Program-made: the position numbers and the translations under genes
In this document: in pieces, positions 1-12,560 of the stretch
How the letters are laid out: each line of letters starts with the position of its first letter
How positions within the stretch are numbered: the stretch's first letter is position 1
Notes under the pieces: generated by a model
Databases searched by the model: none
What the model was told of the DNA's origin: nothing
What the model saw: only the letters and a program-made list of their open reading frames with translations
From: Coturnix japonica
Taxonomy: Eukaryota; Chordata; Aves; Galliformes; Phasianidae
Direction: 5' to 3'
DNA: 64,000 bases
Assembly: GCF_001577835.2 (NCBI RefSeq)
Contig: NC_029541.1
Location: 4,645,141-4,709,140, forward strand

Positions 1-3000
1 ACAGCGCAGCGTTGGCTGAAGCCGTCGAGTTTTGCTGCCAAGCGGCAATTTGCCTGAACGCAGCGCTGCTCCAGCCGGCCCCGGGGCTGGGACCCAAACG
101 GAGACCGTGTATCCACGTCCTGCCCTGCTACCAAGTTGGAGGAGGAAAACGCAGAGCTGTCGCTTTTAACCCTCTCCTGGGTGCTGCGGAGGAGCAGCCC
201 CTCACCCCAACGGGCTGCTGGGAGTAAATGGGGTGGGGGCCGGGGGGGGGCAGCAAAGGGCTGGCCAGGAAGTGTGTCCCTGCTGGACCTATGGCTCCCA
301 GGGGGTCATACACGTGTGTACCCATGGGGACCTACGTGGGAACTGTGTGTCCAATACCGTCCCTTCAGGTCCTGCCCGAAGCAGAGCACGACAGTGGAAG
401 TGCAGTTTTAAACTAAAAGAGGGAAGATTTTAGTCAGATTTGAGGGAGAAATGCTTTTCCCAGAGGCAGTGCTGGCATTGCTGCCCAGAGCTGTGGGTGC
501 CCCATCCCTGGAGGTGCCCAAGGCCATGGATAGGATCTCTGGGCAGCCTGAGCTGGGGAGGGCACCCAGCCCACAGCAGGGGGGGCCTGGGGGCTGTAAG
601 GACTCCAGCTGTGCTGTGGTTCCAAGAAGCCCATCCATGGCACAGCTGGATGAACACACAGGGCTCAGCACCACCAGGCATGGGGCAGAGTAGGTGTGTG
701 GGGCCACAGGGGGGCAGATCCTGCCTGGCATTACACATCACATCACCTGGGCTGATCACATCCTCTGCCATGGGTCTGAGCTGGGAGATGTGGCTGATAA
801 AATTCAGAGTGAGTTTATTTCCATTTCACTAACATTCCTTACACACCCAGCACCTCAATGCAGAGTGCTGCAATCCTATAGGCCCCTCTTTGCCTCTTCT
901 TTCATCTCAGCTGCCACCACAACTGCCAGCAGCTCCAGCCGCCCTCATTGCCCCAATCACAGACACCGCAGCCATTGCATGAGAGCCATCCCAGTGCCAC
1001 CAGTCCATCCTGCTGCCACATACTGGGGGGATACCAGCCCTGCAGAGCGAGCAGAGACCCCTGTGTGCAGCTCATCAGGAAGAGGTGCCTCATAAACCCA
1101 AATAGTGATTTCCTGCTGCAGGCGGTGGGAGTTGTTTTCTTTACAAACGCGGCTGAAATCGGAGAGGGGATGGAGGGAGCTGAAATATCTGGGAGCCGTG
1201 AGACAGCGCCGGCAGCCAACGCACACACACAGACGTGCAGCACCCGCCGGGGGTGCCAACATTTGAAAGCCATTAAGGGGAATATTTGAGCAGGAAAATT
1301 CAGCCCTACCTTTAACCCCACACAGAAACGCACCGAGCGGCCGCCGTGAGTTATAGGGTGAAAGAAGTGGCCCCGGTTTTGTTTTAAGAGCGAGGCGCCG
1401 GTCCCTCCCAAGCAGGGAAAGTTGGCACACGCGTGTGGCTCCTATTGATGTGCTCAGCCTCCTATGGGCTCCTCATACAGCCGATCCCAAACGTGGGGGT
1501 GGCACTTGGGGGTGACCTGAGCCTCCCACTCCCTCCATCCATGTGTGAGAGGGACCCTCTATGTGCCACAGCATCTGGCTGCACGTGTGTATATACATAT
1601 ATAAAAGCCTTCATACACGTTGATCCATATATATGGTTGGCAGCTAGCACAGACACACAGAGATGCATATAGACACAAGTTCTGCACCCATCTGCTCACA
1701 CACAAACTTTGTGCACCCCGGGCTCCATCCCAGCAGCAGGTTCTGCTCCTCGGGTCCCTGTGGCTCTCCCAGCCCTGGGATGCCCCGTGCTCATTTGCTT
1801 TCCGTGCTTCAAAACACCCCCTTGGTTCTGTTCAGTTGTCAGCAATTTGGGAGCCATCCCCCGCAAAGCCATTTGGTGTTAATTATTGAGAGGGAGGCGG
1901 GGCTGATGGCTCCTATTTCTGCACCAGCCCCGTTCATTTCCAAGCTCGTTAGCACCTAAGTTTGCTCGTGGCTATACATAACAAAGGATTTTGTGTTTTA
2001 GGCTGAGTTTCACAGCGTGCCTACACACCCAGCACTGCTGGTGTCCTCTGCCTGCTGCAGTGCCAGGTAAGCAGCTCATCTGTGTTTGCCTTGGCTGTTT
2101 TACTCCAGATTTCGGCAGCACCGCGGGCTGTGCTGCTGGTCACCAGCTGAGCTCACACCTCCGAGCCACCTTTTCTCTCTTTGCATAGAGCACATCCCAG
2201 CTGTCTCCTCACCTCCTCTTTTTGTTCTCGTCCCCTGCCGTGGCCCTGTCTGCCCCCCAGCTCCGAGATGGCTTCCAGATGCCGCGAGCACCAGCTGCAT
2301 CGCTCCGTGCCCCAGCCCCATAGCACGGGCTGTCCCTCGCTCCCAGCCTCACGGATGCTGACAGCACAAACCCGGCCCTTTTCGTACCGACCAGACTCCG
2401 AACTGCCCGAGCTGCGAAGCGCTCCGGATGCTCCCGCCTGGTCCATGCGGCTCCTGGTTCGGAGCTGATGTTACCGGCGTGCGGCTGCCCCCTAGTGCGG
2501 GGTCCCCGCGTCTCTTAGTGGCATCCATCCGGGTAGCAAAGAGGGTACAGAGTTTTGCTTGAAGCAGAAGGGTGTAGTCCTATGGCAATAAGACCCCCCC
2601 CCCCAAAGGGCTCTGGGGGGCTTTGCTGCAGAGCTCTGGGCCCAGCTGGGCATGGGGTGCTGCAGCAGCTTTGGAGATGGATGCAGTAATGTGTTGGCAG
2701 CAGATCTCAGCAGTGCTGGGGCTGTATGTGGGCTGGGGTGCCAAGGGCTCTCAGCAAGGCAGGGCTCCCTGCACCCGGGCACGCTGTTCTAGGGTTAGTA
2801 GGACCAGCTCATGGGCTGCTTTGCCAAACCAGCCGGATCCCAGGGCTGTTCCCAAGGCTGCTGCCCTGACTGGGATGTAGGACTGCACCAGGTCTCAGCA
2901 TCCTCCATCTCAGTGTCTCACACCGGAGGAGCAAACAGCTCTGAAGCACTCTGGAGGATTGGCATTAGTGCTGTGCTTTCTGTGCCTGCAGCATGAGCAG

Positions 3001-3500
3001 CTCAACACAGCCTCAGCCACCACCATCCCCATTTCAGGGAGTGCAGAGGAAGCTGGTCTGGTGGGTACAGCCCCTAATGGCAGAAAGGAGAGAGGAATGA
3101 AAACCCTCCTCCCCTCCCACCCGCCCAGCTCAGTGTGCAGATCCCTGTGCTGACATCTGCAGAACCTCAGCACAGTGCAGCACAACCCGGCCCTGCATCC
3201 ATGTACCAGCCCAGCTCTGCTCCCCTGCAGCCCTACAGCCTCCTGATGGGGAGCAAACACTCACCTCAGTGAGGAAGGAAGCGAGCAGGAGGCAAACATT
3301 TACATCTCAGGCAGTATTTCTTGGCTGTGTATGGGAAGCTGCTGTGACCACAGCACATAAATGCCCCTTTGATTATTTCCCTACTTCAAGTTCTGAGCTG
3401 CCCAGCAGGGCACATCCCTGCACGGACCTCCAGGGGCAGCTGTGGGGTAAACACTGCGCTGTGCTGACCATGAGCATCCCCAGTCCCGTCCTTTTGGGCT
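1..3500. other. Non-coding stretch, no gene recognised
   Basis: I see no exon of a known family here. Open frames on both strands are short, overlap in several frames and have no splice-linked partners. The sequence is GC-rich filler with short CA/TA runs near 1590-1640. By human synteny MDFI and FOXP4 should lie to the left of TFEB. No I-mfa cysteine-rich domain or forkhead domain is visible in this stretch. Confidence 0.5.
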
Positions 3501-3539
3501 GAGCAGTGTACAGATAGGGAAGCCGTGTCCCTTTGTCCC

Positions 3540-3990
3540 CTCAGTTGCCCTCTACAGACACATACGTAAAATCTAATTAAAATTTAGCAGAAGAATTTAA
3601 ATAAAAATGGTGTGGGGTTTTTAGCTTCAAAAAAAGAGAGACAGAAAGAGCAGATCCTGAACAAAGGCCATAATATTAACGGGGCCGATTCGTCAGCCGC
3701 TACCTGATAATATAGAGTTGAGAGAGCTTTATTAACGTTGGAAGCCTCGGCTCTTTGTTAATTACGGGCTTTGCTAATGATTTGGAATATTGGCCGGTTC
3801 TGGGGGATGTTGATGAATAGAGACCTCGCCAAGATTTATTCCTAATTATCTCATTTGTCTCCCTCCATTACTTTTTATGGCTGAAATTTATGGAGCTATT
3901 ACCAGGGACCTCGCCGCAGCTCCGAGATGATCTGGGAGAAGAGAGATGTTTAATAATAATAACAATAATAATAATAATAAAACGCCAGAT
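3540..3990. promoter_or_regulatory. AT-rich island, candidate conserved non-coding element
   Basis: This is a sharp switch from GC-rich surroundings to about 450 bp dense in TAAT/ATTA homeodomain-type cores, with an unbroken, non-repetitive complex sequence from about 3650 to 3940. It ends in a short (AAT)n run. There is no open reading frame of note. This texture is typical of deeply conserved developmental enhancers, but conservation itself cannot be seen from one genome, so the call is inference. Confidence 0.4.
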
Positions 3991-4334
3991 TAATAGGAAA
4001 CCGATTATGAGGAGGCTGGGGGGGGTGTGACCCTTTGTGACCCCCGAGGTCCCCTCCAGCCCCATTCCTATAAGTCCTTGCACAGCCCTGGGGGACACCC
4101 AGAGATGCTGATGGAGCCTCCAGGATTTCAGTGGCACCTGTAAGAGCTGCAGGATGCAGAAATCTATCGGGTTTTCCTCCCTGCTTCCCTGTGTCCAAAA
4201 CACCTCGAGCCATCCTGAAGGATTTCCTGTGTCCCTATAAGCGATGGCAGCTGTGTGTGCCCACTGCTACCTCCATGGGCTGCAGCAGGACCCCACACTG
4301 CAATGCCTTCCTGCAGCCCAGGGCAGGGAGCAGA

Positions 4335-4594
4335 GCCCGAACCCTTTAATTATTACACGGAGCAATTATTTTTCCCATTGGCTCTGGGGTCTGATTCTCT
4401 CCCAGGTCTCCCAGTAAACATTTTCCCAGTACTATCAAATTTGCCACACAAAGGAAAGCCGGGGCTGCAGCTTATCTCCGCTGAGTATTATTCCCCTATC
4501 TGCCAGCATGTAAACCTACTCTCGTCCGATAAGAGGCCTCACACAAAAGATCAAAGCGAGCACAGCTCTTACAGAGAGGAGGGTTTTCTTCTTT

Positions 4595-4626
<32 letters not shown>

Positions 4627-4745
4627 CCCCCCCCCCCCCCCCTTTTTAGTGTTATTATAAATTTGCAGATCCAGAAGAAGCTGCATTCCCGCCCAGTAAC
4701 GCAGATTAAAATAATTACCCGCAGCTGCTTTCAGCTGCCAAGAGG
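4335..4745. promoter_or_regulatory. AT-rich island interrupted by a (TC)n(C)n run
   Basis: Repeated AATTATT/ATTATT cores occur near 4350-4375, 4480-4500 and 4700-4720, flanking a polypyrimidine tract at about 4596-4642 (CT dinucleotides followed by about 18 C). The unique parts look like candidate regulatory DNA and contain no gene. The simple repeat would be a length-variable site. Confidence 0.3.
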
Positions 4746-5094
4746 AAAGCGATGCCAAGAGCCCCAAATTCAGCAGCCCTCATGGGGACTGTGCTGCCCA
4801 GCACCCCCAGCCAGAACCAAATGTCCCCTATAGAGAAGAGGACACTGCTCAGCCACAGCATGAGCCCACTTAGAAGAGAGGGTTTCCCATTGGGAAGCTT
4901 GGTCCAAGGAGGATCTTCTGGGTTTCTTTGGGATTTGGGGCTGTGCATTGGGTCTGTAGGGCACTGACCTCTGTGAGAGCACCACACCTGGCTCAGCCCT
5001 AGAACACCCTGCATCCCAACCCCAAACTGCCTGCAGAGGATCAAGCCCTGAACATGGAGTGCCAGGCGCCCTCCTTCCACCCATCAACACAGAT

Positions 5095-5290
5095 GGCAAA
5101 ATCTAAATGTTATGATAAGGTATTTCTCCCAAATTTCCATCTTAATAGAATTACGAGCCTGTAATTACCCTACAAGCCTGAAAACCTGCCGGAATCCCAA
5201 TTAGGAATCTGAGGACATAATTGGGCCCTAATTAGAAAGATTTGTCAAAAGTGAACAATTTTCTCACCTCTTCATTTTCCTTTCTTTCCC
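5095..5290. promoter_or_regulatory. AT-rich island, candidate conserved non-coding element
   Basis: About 190 bp with many AATTA/TAATT cores (for example near 5160, 5200, 5220 and 5230) inside complex, non-repeat sequence. It is flanked by GC-rich DNA and has no coding potential. Regulatory role is inferred from base composition only. Confidence 0.35.
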
Positions 5291-5994
5291 TTTTCCCCTC
5301 TTTTCGCCCCGGTGCAACTACAGATATTTTCTGCTCCCTCCACCTCTCCCCATAAACGGGGGCTGCTCTCTCCCAGCTGCACTGTGCACCTCTCAATGGT
5401 CCTCTGGGCTCTCAGGAAAGGTGAACTGGGCAGCAGGTGTCAAACTGCTTCTGTATCTCCTGGAAAACTGAAACAAAACAAACAAAAACCTACAGTTAAA
5501 CAACTGGCGGAGGAAGGAGAGGGAGAGAGAGAGGGAAAGACGTGCAAAACTGCAGCCTTGTGGGTTCTGGCTTCACTCTCACCTTAAGGATGGGTGCTGG
5601 TGGGCAAAGCTGCTGTCAGAGGACACTACCTGAGGACACAGCAACAGTTAGGGCAGTATTTTGGCATAGGAGCTCGTCACCACCATCACCATCCCCATGG
5701 GGCCACAGCAGGTTGACCCAGCGATGCTGCATTGCTGAGACCAAAGTGCAGGAGAGCATCAGTGTGGGGCTGTCCCCCAAGTGGAGGGATGATGGCACAT
5801 CACCCATCATTAACAACCCTTAACAAGCACTCCACACCCACAGCACTTCAACCCAAGGTGTGCACATGAGTGTGTGTGTGTGTGCGCTCACCCCTTCCTC
5901 CTCCTCTTCATCCCACCAGAGGCTCCTTAGTTAAAAGTGACAACAAGAGGGGAGGGGTTGGGGGGGGGGGGGTCAGCATAAGGGGAAGCCTGGT

Positions 5995-6110
5995 TTTCCT
6001 AATTAACAATTAGCACAGAGTGTGCTGCTAATTACGTGGTTCCATGTAATTAAGAAGCTAATTAGTGCAATGTCAATTAAGATTTAATTAGTACCCTTGT
6101 CAAAAATACT
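5995..6110. promoter_or_regulatory. Dense TAATTA cluster, candidate enhancer core
   Basis: Within about 110 bp there are at least seven AATTA/TAATT cores (6001-6012, 6030, 6049, 6060, 6076 and 6087). A GT run lies just upstream (5870-5884) and a G run at about 5959-5972. Clustered homeodomain-type cores without coding potential suggest a regulatory element; this is inference. Confidence 0.35.
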
Positions 6111-6904
6111 TGAAAGCGCAGTTTATATGCAAGTACTTCAATATTTCAATGGCCATGATCTCGGTGGTGTGAGGCAGCAGCCTGCTGCCAGCAGCCCCCC
6201 CTGCAGCTCTCTGCACTTTATTGATATTGTCCTCTCATGTTGCCACTCAGATCCCTGCTCCTGTCGATGCTCTGATGACGTGGCAGCACTCAGCTGTGCT
6301 GGAGCCCCCCACCCAGGCTCTATGGGGCAAATAACTCCCATCCCCAACACCTGCAGCACCTCAGTGAGGGGTCCTGCAGCCCTGGGGCAGGGCTGGGGTT
6401 GCACAGAATTCCACACCTGGCAGAAATGCACACAGGGCTCTCAGGGTTTCAGGACGAGCACGTACAAAAGTCCACCTACAGAAAAAAAACCACCAAGAAC
6501 ATGCTCAGCAGTGAGTAAATCATCTGTCTGCTGTAGCTTGAAGGCTCACAAGTCCTGAAATGCAAGGAGAAGAGCCAGCCTCACTCTGCTCTGCAACCCA
6601 CACTGTGCCAAAGGCTCATGAGCTCAGCTGTGCCATCACCTTGCTGCAGCACGTTCTCCCATGTACATTTACCCCCAGGCACACAGCCTCGAGGTGAGGT
6701 GACCCGTGGGATGGGCTGCTCGGTCAGACCAAAGCCTTCAGGATATCTGTGCTTCTGGAAGCAAAGCCCAAGCCCTGGGCAGAGCCAGGACACTGCTCTG
6801 AGGGGGTGGGACAGAGCATGTATCATGCAGGACATGCAGGGCTGTCCCATGCTTGAATCCAACAGCTCAGTGCCATCCCCACGTGGTGCTGCAGCCCTGA
6901 TGGT

Positions 6905-7150
6905 GTGGATGGGGATGTGCAGGGATGTAGACACAGGGATTGGGATGAGTGGCCATAAGGATGTGCAGGGACAGGGACACACAGGGATGGGGATGTGTGG
7001 GGACAGGGGTGTGCAAGGATGGGGACATGTTGGGATGGGGAAACACACAAGGATGGAGATGTGTGAGGATGGGGACACACAAGGATGGGGATATGCAAGG
7101 ACATGGACGTGTGAGGATGTGAACATGTGGGAGTGGAGATGAATGCAGAT
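6905..7150. repeat. Degenerate GGATGGGGA minisatellite
   Basis: Variants of a purine-rich unit (GGATGGGGACA / GGATGTG) repeat with drift over about 240 bp. The repeat creates long, low-complexity His/Pro/Ser open frames on the minus strand that are not genes. Confidence 0.75.
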
Positions 7151-7364
7151 GGGGATGCATAGGGACCAAGATATTTGGGGACTGGGACTCAAGCGCTTTG
7201 TGACCTTGTTCCAAAGGAGAGAGGAAGAGGCAGGAGAGCTCCATCAAAGCTCCGGGCGGGGGCCGAGCCCAGGAAGCACAGGAGGGGCTGGGATTTTTCT
7301 CTTCTCTCCCCCCCTGCCTTGTACATGCAGAGCCGGCTGCTCTCCCACAACGGCTGCCAAAATA

Positions 7365-7560
7365 CAGTGAGACAGGGTATAATTACAGACACTTACTGCG
7401 GCCATTACACCACCAGCACGGTCTGCGCAAAGTGACACACGACCCGTCAACTCCTTATTCACGCCATTAAGGGGACTCATTAGCATCTTCGCTCAGAAGC
7501 AAAATTACCCTCACTGCTCATTTCAAGATGTCATAAATTTTAATTTAGGACCCAAAGATA
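7365..7560. promoter_or_regulatory. Candidate conserved non-coding element
   Basis: Complex AT-balanced sequence with ATTA/TAAT cores near 7380, 7466, 7479, 7505 and 7541, between a GC-rich block and a purine-rich block. No open frame with splice signals. Regulatory role inferred. Confidence 0.3.
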
Positions 7561-8189
7561 GCACAATGGGAGCAGAGCGGCTCTCGGCAGGCGCGGGCTG
7601 AGGGAGGTGGTGGTGGTGAGGGGGGAAGGAGGAAGGGAAGGGCTGGTGAGATGGAAGGGGGGTGAAGGAGAAGAGATGGGAAGGAGAGGGGGGAAAGAGA
7701 AGACGTGACCGGGGCATGGAAGGTCTTCGGCCCATTGGAAGCAATGGAGAAGGAGGGAACTGGGCAGGATCCGAATGGCACTTGGGTTGGGTTGGGTTTC
7801 CTGGGAGGTGTCACTCCATGGTAGGGCTCTGGAGCAGGGAGGGGGGGGGGGTGAAACACAGAGCCCCACGCACAGAGGGGACAGAAGCACAGGGAAGGGT
7901 TGCTGTGGAAGAAGAGACCAAATCCCCCTAGGGAACCCCACAGCACACAGCACACATCTTGTTGGATGCCCATGAAATATTGTTTTGAGTCATCTTAACC
8001 TTCCCCATCACCACCCTGTGCTGGAGCCATAACTGCACAGGGGATGCTGAGATGTTCCACCCATCTCCCCAGGGCTGAGCTGCAGGTAATACCCAGATCC
8101 TGCTGGATTTTGGTACCTGTTTGTGCCCATCTGAGTGCACACTGTGCACCCCTTCCCTCCCAGCCTTTCCCTGCAGCCGGGACAGAACA

Positions 8190-8405
8190 CAATTAAAACC
8201 TCTTAAACTTTACTGTGATTAACAGTTTCGGAAGTCCACATCTTTAAAAAATGGGGCGAGGGGGAAAAAGAATTAGAAGCAAAGCAGCTCCTAATGCAGG
8301 CGGGACTCCAGCCCGCTCCTGTGCTATAAGAACATATATCCAGAAAGGTTATGTTAATTTTTAATGTACAAGGCTGTAATTAATTTCTGGGGCTGGCTGG
8401 ATTAG
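8190..8405. promoter_or_regulatory. Candidate conserved non-coding element
   Basis: AT-rich, non-repetitive segment with TTAAT/AATTA cores near 8192, 8218, 8268, 8354 and 8379. It is one of a roughly kilobase-spaced series of such islands left of TFEB. Inference from composition. Confidence 0.3.
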
Positions 8406-8759
8406 CTGAGAGAGTAAATTTCAGCCTCAGCTCGGGCTGCAGATAAAGCAGCACTGCCAGGAGCAGCACTGCAGCTCCCAGTGCCTCCCAGTGACACAGC
8501 GCTGGGACAGCAGCAAGTCCAACTGCACCTCTCAGTGCACATCATCCAAGCACCCAAAACAGATCTGGAAAAAGTAGAAAATAATCCTTCCAACAGAGAG
8601 ACAGCAAGGAAGGGTCTGGGCCAGCAGGAGGGATCACACGGCCTTAGAAATACAGCAAGTTTTGAAAGGGAAGAAAAGGCTCCATTATCCTCATATTAAA
8701 CTCTCCCCCTCTCCCTGCCCCTCTGTCAGTCTTCAGCTCACTGACACCCCCCAGCCTCT

Positions 8760-9075
8760 CCGAAGACAGATCGTTCCCTTAATCACTCTGGAAAAGAACC
8801 CCAAGCCGATATAATATTATAATTAATTAATTCACTAAAAAGGTATTAAATTTCTTTTCCCCCCTGTGGATATTATCTGAATTCATTGACCTTTAGAAAA
8901 ATCACCCTCTAATTGTAACCAGGTTCAAGTGCATTTCCAGCCTGTCCCTTTTACATTAATAATATCTTCCAGGACTCCACTATGCTGCTTAAATATTGTA
9001 TAAATTTCACTGCCCCCTCAAAAAGGAGAGCGAGAAAGGCATGAAATGAAAACTATGAGCTGATTAAAGCAGCTC
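8760..9075. promoter_or_regulatory. Candidate conserved non-coding element
   Basis: About 300 bp AT-rich island containing an ATATAATATTATAATTAATTAATTC-like core at about 8809-8833 and further TAAT cores to 8965. No repeat family and no reading frame. Probable regulatory DNA, inferred. Confidence 0.35.
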
Positions 9076-9079
9076 AGGA

Positions 9080-11455
9080 GCACAGGAGAGGAGGCAGAAG
9101 GGCTGCACGGTGGCCTGAGAGATGTGCAAGCCCGAAATGGGGGCTTGGGGTGAGGAATCCCACCTCCCTGAGGTCTCTGAACAAACTGAACTGGGTTTCC
9201 TTCCAATGGGGTTCTAAACATTGGGATGAATTGAGTGCTGTCAATCTCAGCCTGGATCCCGGGATCCCAGCGCTGCTGTGTGCTCCTGACCCAGTCCCTG
9301 CTGTGTGTGTTCAGCACCAGGCATGGAAAATACAGCTGGCTGCTGCTCCGCAGCCCTCCTGGGACCATGGGACAGAGGTGCCAGCCCTGGTAGGGGCACA
9401 GAGAAGGGCAGGGAGGGCTGCTCAGCTCCAGCTGAGACCAAAGGCACAAGTTCTGCTGCTCTGCCCCTCCATGGGGCCATGAAGCACAGCCAGGAGCTGC
9501 ACTTTGGCTCTGCAGGGCTCAGACTCAGGGGATTTGCCCCCTCACCAGTTGTCCTGCATTGTGGTGAGCACGGCTGCGTCCCTTTGACATCATCATCCAG
9601 GCTGCAGAGGAACCAAGGCACGGACACACAATGTCCTTCCCCAAAGGGGAGCTGCGTTCTGCCCACGCTGCCTTTCCCTCTTCCCGGGGCTGTTTCCCAG
9701 CACAGCCCCTCCCAGCTCTCCCCATCCTTCTGCCCCCATTCTCTGCCCCTTGGCTCAGGGCACACGGCCACTCCTCCTGCAGCACCAGGCATCCCAACAG
9801 AGATTAAACCAAACAAGCTGCTGGCAGAAAAACAGCAGCCAAAGGCACCCGGGGAGTTCCCCTTTGGAGCCAGGGACACCTTCTCATTGGAAGCGATGTC
9901 TGGACAGACATCACAGGTTTTCCAGTCTCTCCCTCTTTATTGCACACTCGGATTTGCTTGCAAAGAGCTGCATCAGGTTCTCAAAGCCAAAGTGGCTGCA
10001 CTGCCTGCTCCCCACCTGAAAAAGCCATCCCTTCCCTCTGACCTCATCCCAACCGTTGCCACAACAACCCCAGCTGACGTCACTGGTGCAGTGTTGGGGC
10101 TTCAGGTGGGGAAGGAGCAGCGCTGAAACCACAGAAGGAGCTCAGTGAGAGCCAGAAAGGAAATGAGGGGAGAAGGGGGGGAAGGAAAACTGAGCAACAG
10201 CCCAGCAGCAAGACAGGGGATGGCTTCCAGACTGCAGGCCCGGCTGGTCATGGGCCAGCAATGCTGCAGAGCCCCACACCCATCCCAAGGTGTGGAGTGG
10301 GGCAGGGGAAGCCCTGAGACACCCCAGATCCTCCTGCAGGCTCCACACTTCTCTGCTCCCTTTGTGGGGTAGGGCTGGTGAGCAGTGCGCTCCTGGGGTG
10401 CTGGGCTGGCATCAGGATGAAGCCCAACTTCTGTTCCATTAAGGTTTTTCACTCCTTCTAAGACATCTTTTTGCAGACAGTTGTCTGGGATGCCAGCAGC
10501 ATCAATCTGCCCATCTGCATGTGAAGGATGGCACAGAGGGAGTCAAAGGCTCTTTAGAAGGAACCCTGTCCTCAGCCAAATGCAGCTTGACCAGCACCGT
10601 GCAGATCCCAAACCAGCCCAGCTCAATGTCCCACACCCCAGAACCCACCCTGCACAGCAAAGGGCTTTGTCCCACCTGGAGCCCATGGATCTGCCGCACT
10701 GTTTTGTGGCACAGCCCAGAGGAAGAGGGTTCAGAGCTCTCAGAAAGTTGGATTTGCAGTTTCAAGAGACGTGAAGAGCTGAGTGAGCTGCTTTGTTGGC
10801 AGTGCTCAGAGCTCCAGAAGAGAGATGCTCCAGCTGTTCCCCTTGTGGGCTCACCAAGTCCATCCCAGGGGGGCAGGGAGCAGCGCCCCGGGCACGGGAT
10901 GCTCGGGCTGAGCGCAGGCAGGAGATGACCCTGATTGCAGGCAGCACAACGGGGCTGAGCTCTGGAGCCAGCAAGTCCCAGCAGCTGGGACGCAGTTCCT
11001 CTGCCCCAAATCTCGGACCGAAAGCAGCAGCCGCCCCACAAGAGATACCTGCATTCCTCTGCTGAACCCTATGGACCAGGGGCAGCTGCCCGGCCGGAGC
11101 AGGGACCCGGCGGCACGGCCGGGCTGGGCACGGAGCGGTTTTCTCCAGCAACAGTCTGGCTCTCTCTGGTGGCTGCTCGGGCCCTGTGCAGCCTCACGGC
11201 TCCTGCCCAGCGCTCAGCGCCGTGTCCCGCACCGCAACCCCGGCCCAGCCCTGCGGGACCCCGAGGATGCGCTGAGATGCGCAGACACAGCCCGACCTCC
11301 ACGGGTGAGACGTGAGGATGTGGCTGTCCCCAAAGGACCCTCACCCGGAGGGTGCAGCCGCTCCCAGCACTGTTTAGGACCCACCCAAAAAACAACCACC
11401 ATGTGTTGTGTGGGGCAATGGATAGAAGTGCCAAAGAGCACAAAGTGGAACCACT
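9080..11455. other. Non-coding stretch, no gene recognised
   Basis: GC-rich sequence. The longest open frame (about 9305-10126, plus strand) has no recognisable domain, overlaps equally long minus-strand frames and shows no exon partners, so I do not call it. Nothing else identified. Confidence 0.45.
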
Positions 11456-11459
11456 GGGG

Positions 11460-11535
11460 ACTCATAGAACGGCTTGAGCTGGAAGGACCTTTAAGGCCCA
11501 TCTGGTCCCACTCTGACGGGACACTTGCAGCTCAG
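11460..11535 (-). mobile_element. CR1 LINE 3'-end fragment (antisense to +)
   Basis: The plus strand reads like the reverse complement of the CR1 3' tail: a degenerate CATAGAAYGG ... GCTGGAAGGACCTTTAAGG stretch followed by a CATCTGGTCC-like motif. It is short and worn, so an old insertion. Family call is from memory of the chicken CR1 consensus. Confidence 0.55.
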
Positions 11536-11654
11536 TCAGGTTACAGGATGGGCAATGTGGGACTGAGGACACCCTCAGTGACCCCACTGTGGTCCAAAGA
11601 TGTTTAGATGATGACCCAAGTGAGGAGCTCCTGTGAGCCTGCAGCCCAGTCCCA

Positions 11655-11805
11655 TTGCTGTCCACCCACCCACTCATCCACCCACCCCTCCGTCCATCCA
11701 TCTTCCCATCTATCCACCTGTCCGTCCATCCATCCATCCATCCATCCATCCATCCATCCATCCATCCATCCATCCATCCATCCATCCATCCACCCTTCCA
11801 CCCAT
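11655..11805. repeat. (CCAT)n tetranucleotide microsatellite
   Basis: An interrupted start (CCACCCACC / CATCCACC) leads into about 17 consecutive CATC units between roughly 11723 and 11790. It generates artificial His-Pro-Ser-Ile or Trp-Met-Asp-Gly open frames on the two strands. Confidence 0.9.
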
Positions 11806-11929
11806 CCACCCCAGCCCCACAGCAGAGCCCGGTTGCAGCTCATCACAGCCCTGCAGCCCCTCTCCCTCCCCCATACACCCAGTGCAGTGCTGACTCCGCT
11901 CTGTTCGGTGGGTGGCTCACACTGTAATT

Positions 11930-12560
11930 AAGAGCCCTTCTCTCCCGCCCGCCCGAGCTCCGTCTCCAGCAGCTGTTGTTCAAGCGAAGGAAACCCCCTT
12001 TCGTCCTCTCTCTCCTTTATAAGGTGTTTTTTTTTCTCCCTTCTGAACATAAAGGGGTGACAGTGCTCCAAGCCGGGGTCTTTTGCATTTCTGAGTTGGT
12101 TCTGTTAATTGGAAGGAGGGTTAAGAATCTGCAAGGTCGTTTCAATCTACATCTGACCTTCAGAGTAATCCTCTATGCCAACACCAGAGCATGTCATTAA
12201 AATGAGGCCCTCTACCATATCCCGGCATCCCTTTATTCTCTCCTTGTGCACATTAATTGCTCATAAGTTGATTTGATCTCCCTATTCTGCAAGAAGTAAA
12301 TTGCCCTCTTATTTCGCCATTTTCATCCTGTTTTCTTAATTAGGCCCTTAAAAATCTCTAGGGCCTCAGCTGGGCCGCGGGCCTCATCCTGGGAATAAAT
12401 TTTGATCTCCGCCTGATAAAGAGTGAGCAAACCCAGAGATGGAGCAATGTCACCCCCCCACACACACACAATCCTCCTGACATGAAAAGGCTATCAGTTT
12501 TTCTCTGTGTTAATATAGGAAATCATTCACACTTCAGGCGTTGTTCTCTATTTAGCGCTC
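11930..12560. promoter_or_regulatory. Long AT-rich island, candidate conserved non-coding element
   Basis: About 600 bp of complex AT-balanced sequence with many TTAAT/AATTA cores (11924, 12107, 12193, 12253, 12338 and others), the largest such island in the left third. It lies beyond the inferred TFEB 3' end and contains no gene. It ends before a poly-C run at 12613-12630. Enhancer role is inferred. Confidence 0.35.

Noticed and set aside
6581-7250. Long His/Pro/Ser-rich open frames on the minus strand
   Set aside because: They are translations of the degenerate GGATGGGGA minisatellite, open in several frames at once, with no splice partners.
9305-10126. 273-codon open frame on the plus strand
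   Set aside because: No recognisable domain, overlapped by comparable frames on the other strand, and typical of stop-poor GC-rich DNA.
11462-11931. Repetitive Trp-Met-Asp-Gly and His-Pro-Ser-Ile open frames
   Set aside because: Produced by the (CCAT)n microsatellite on both strands.
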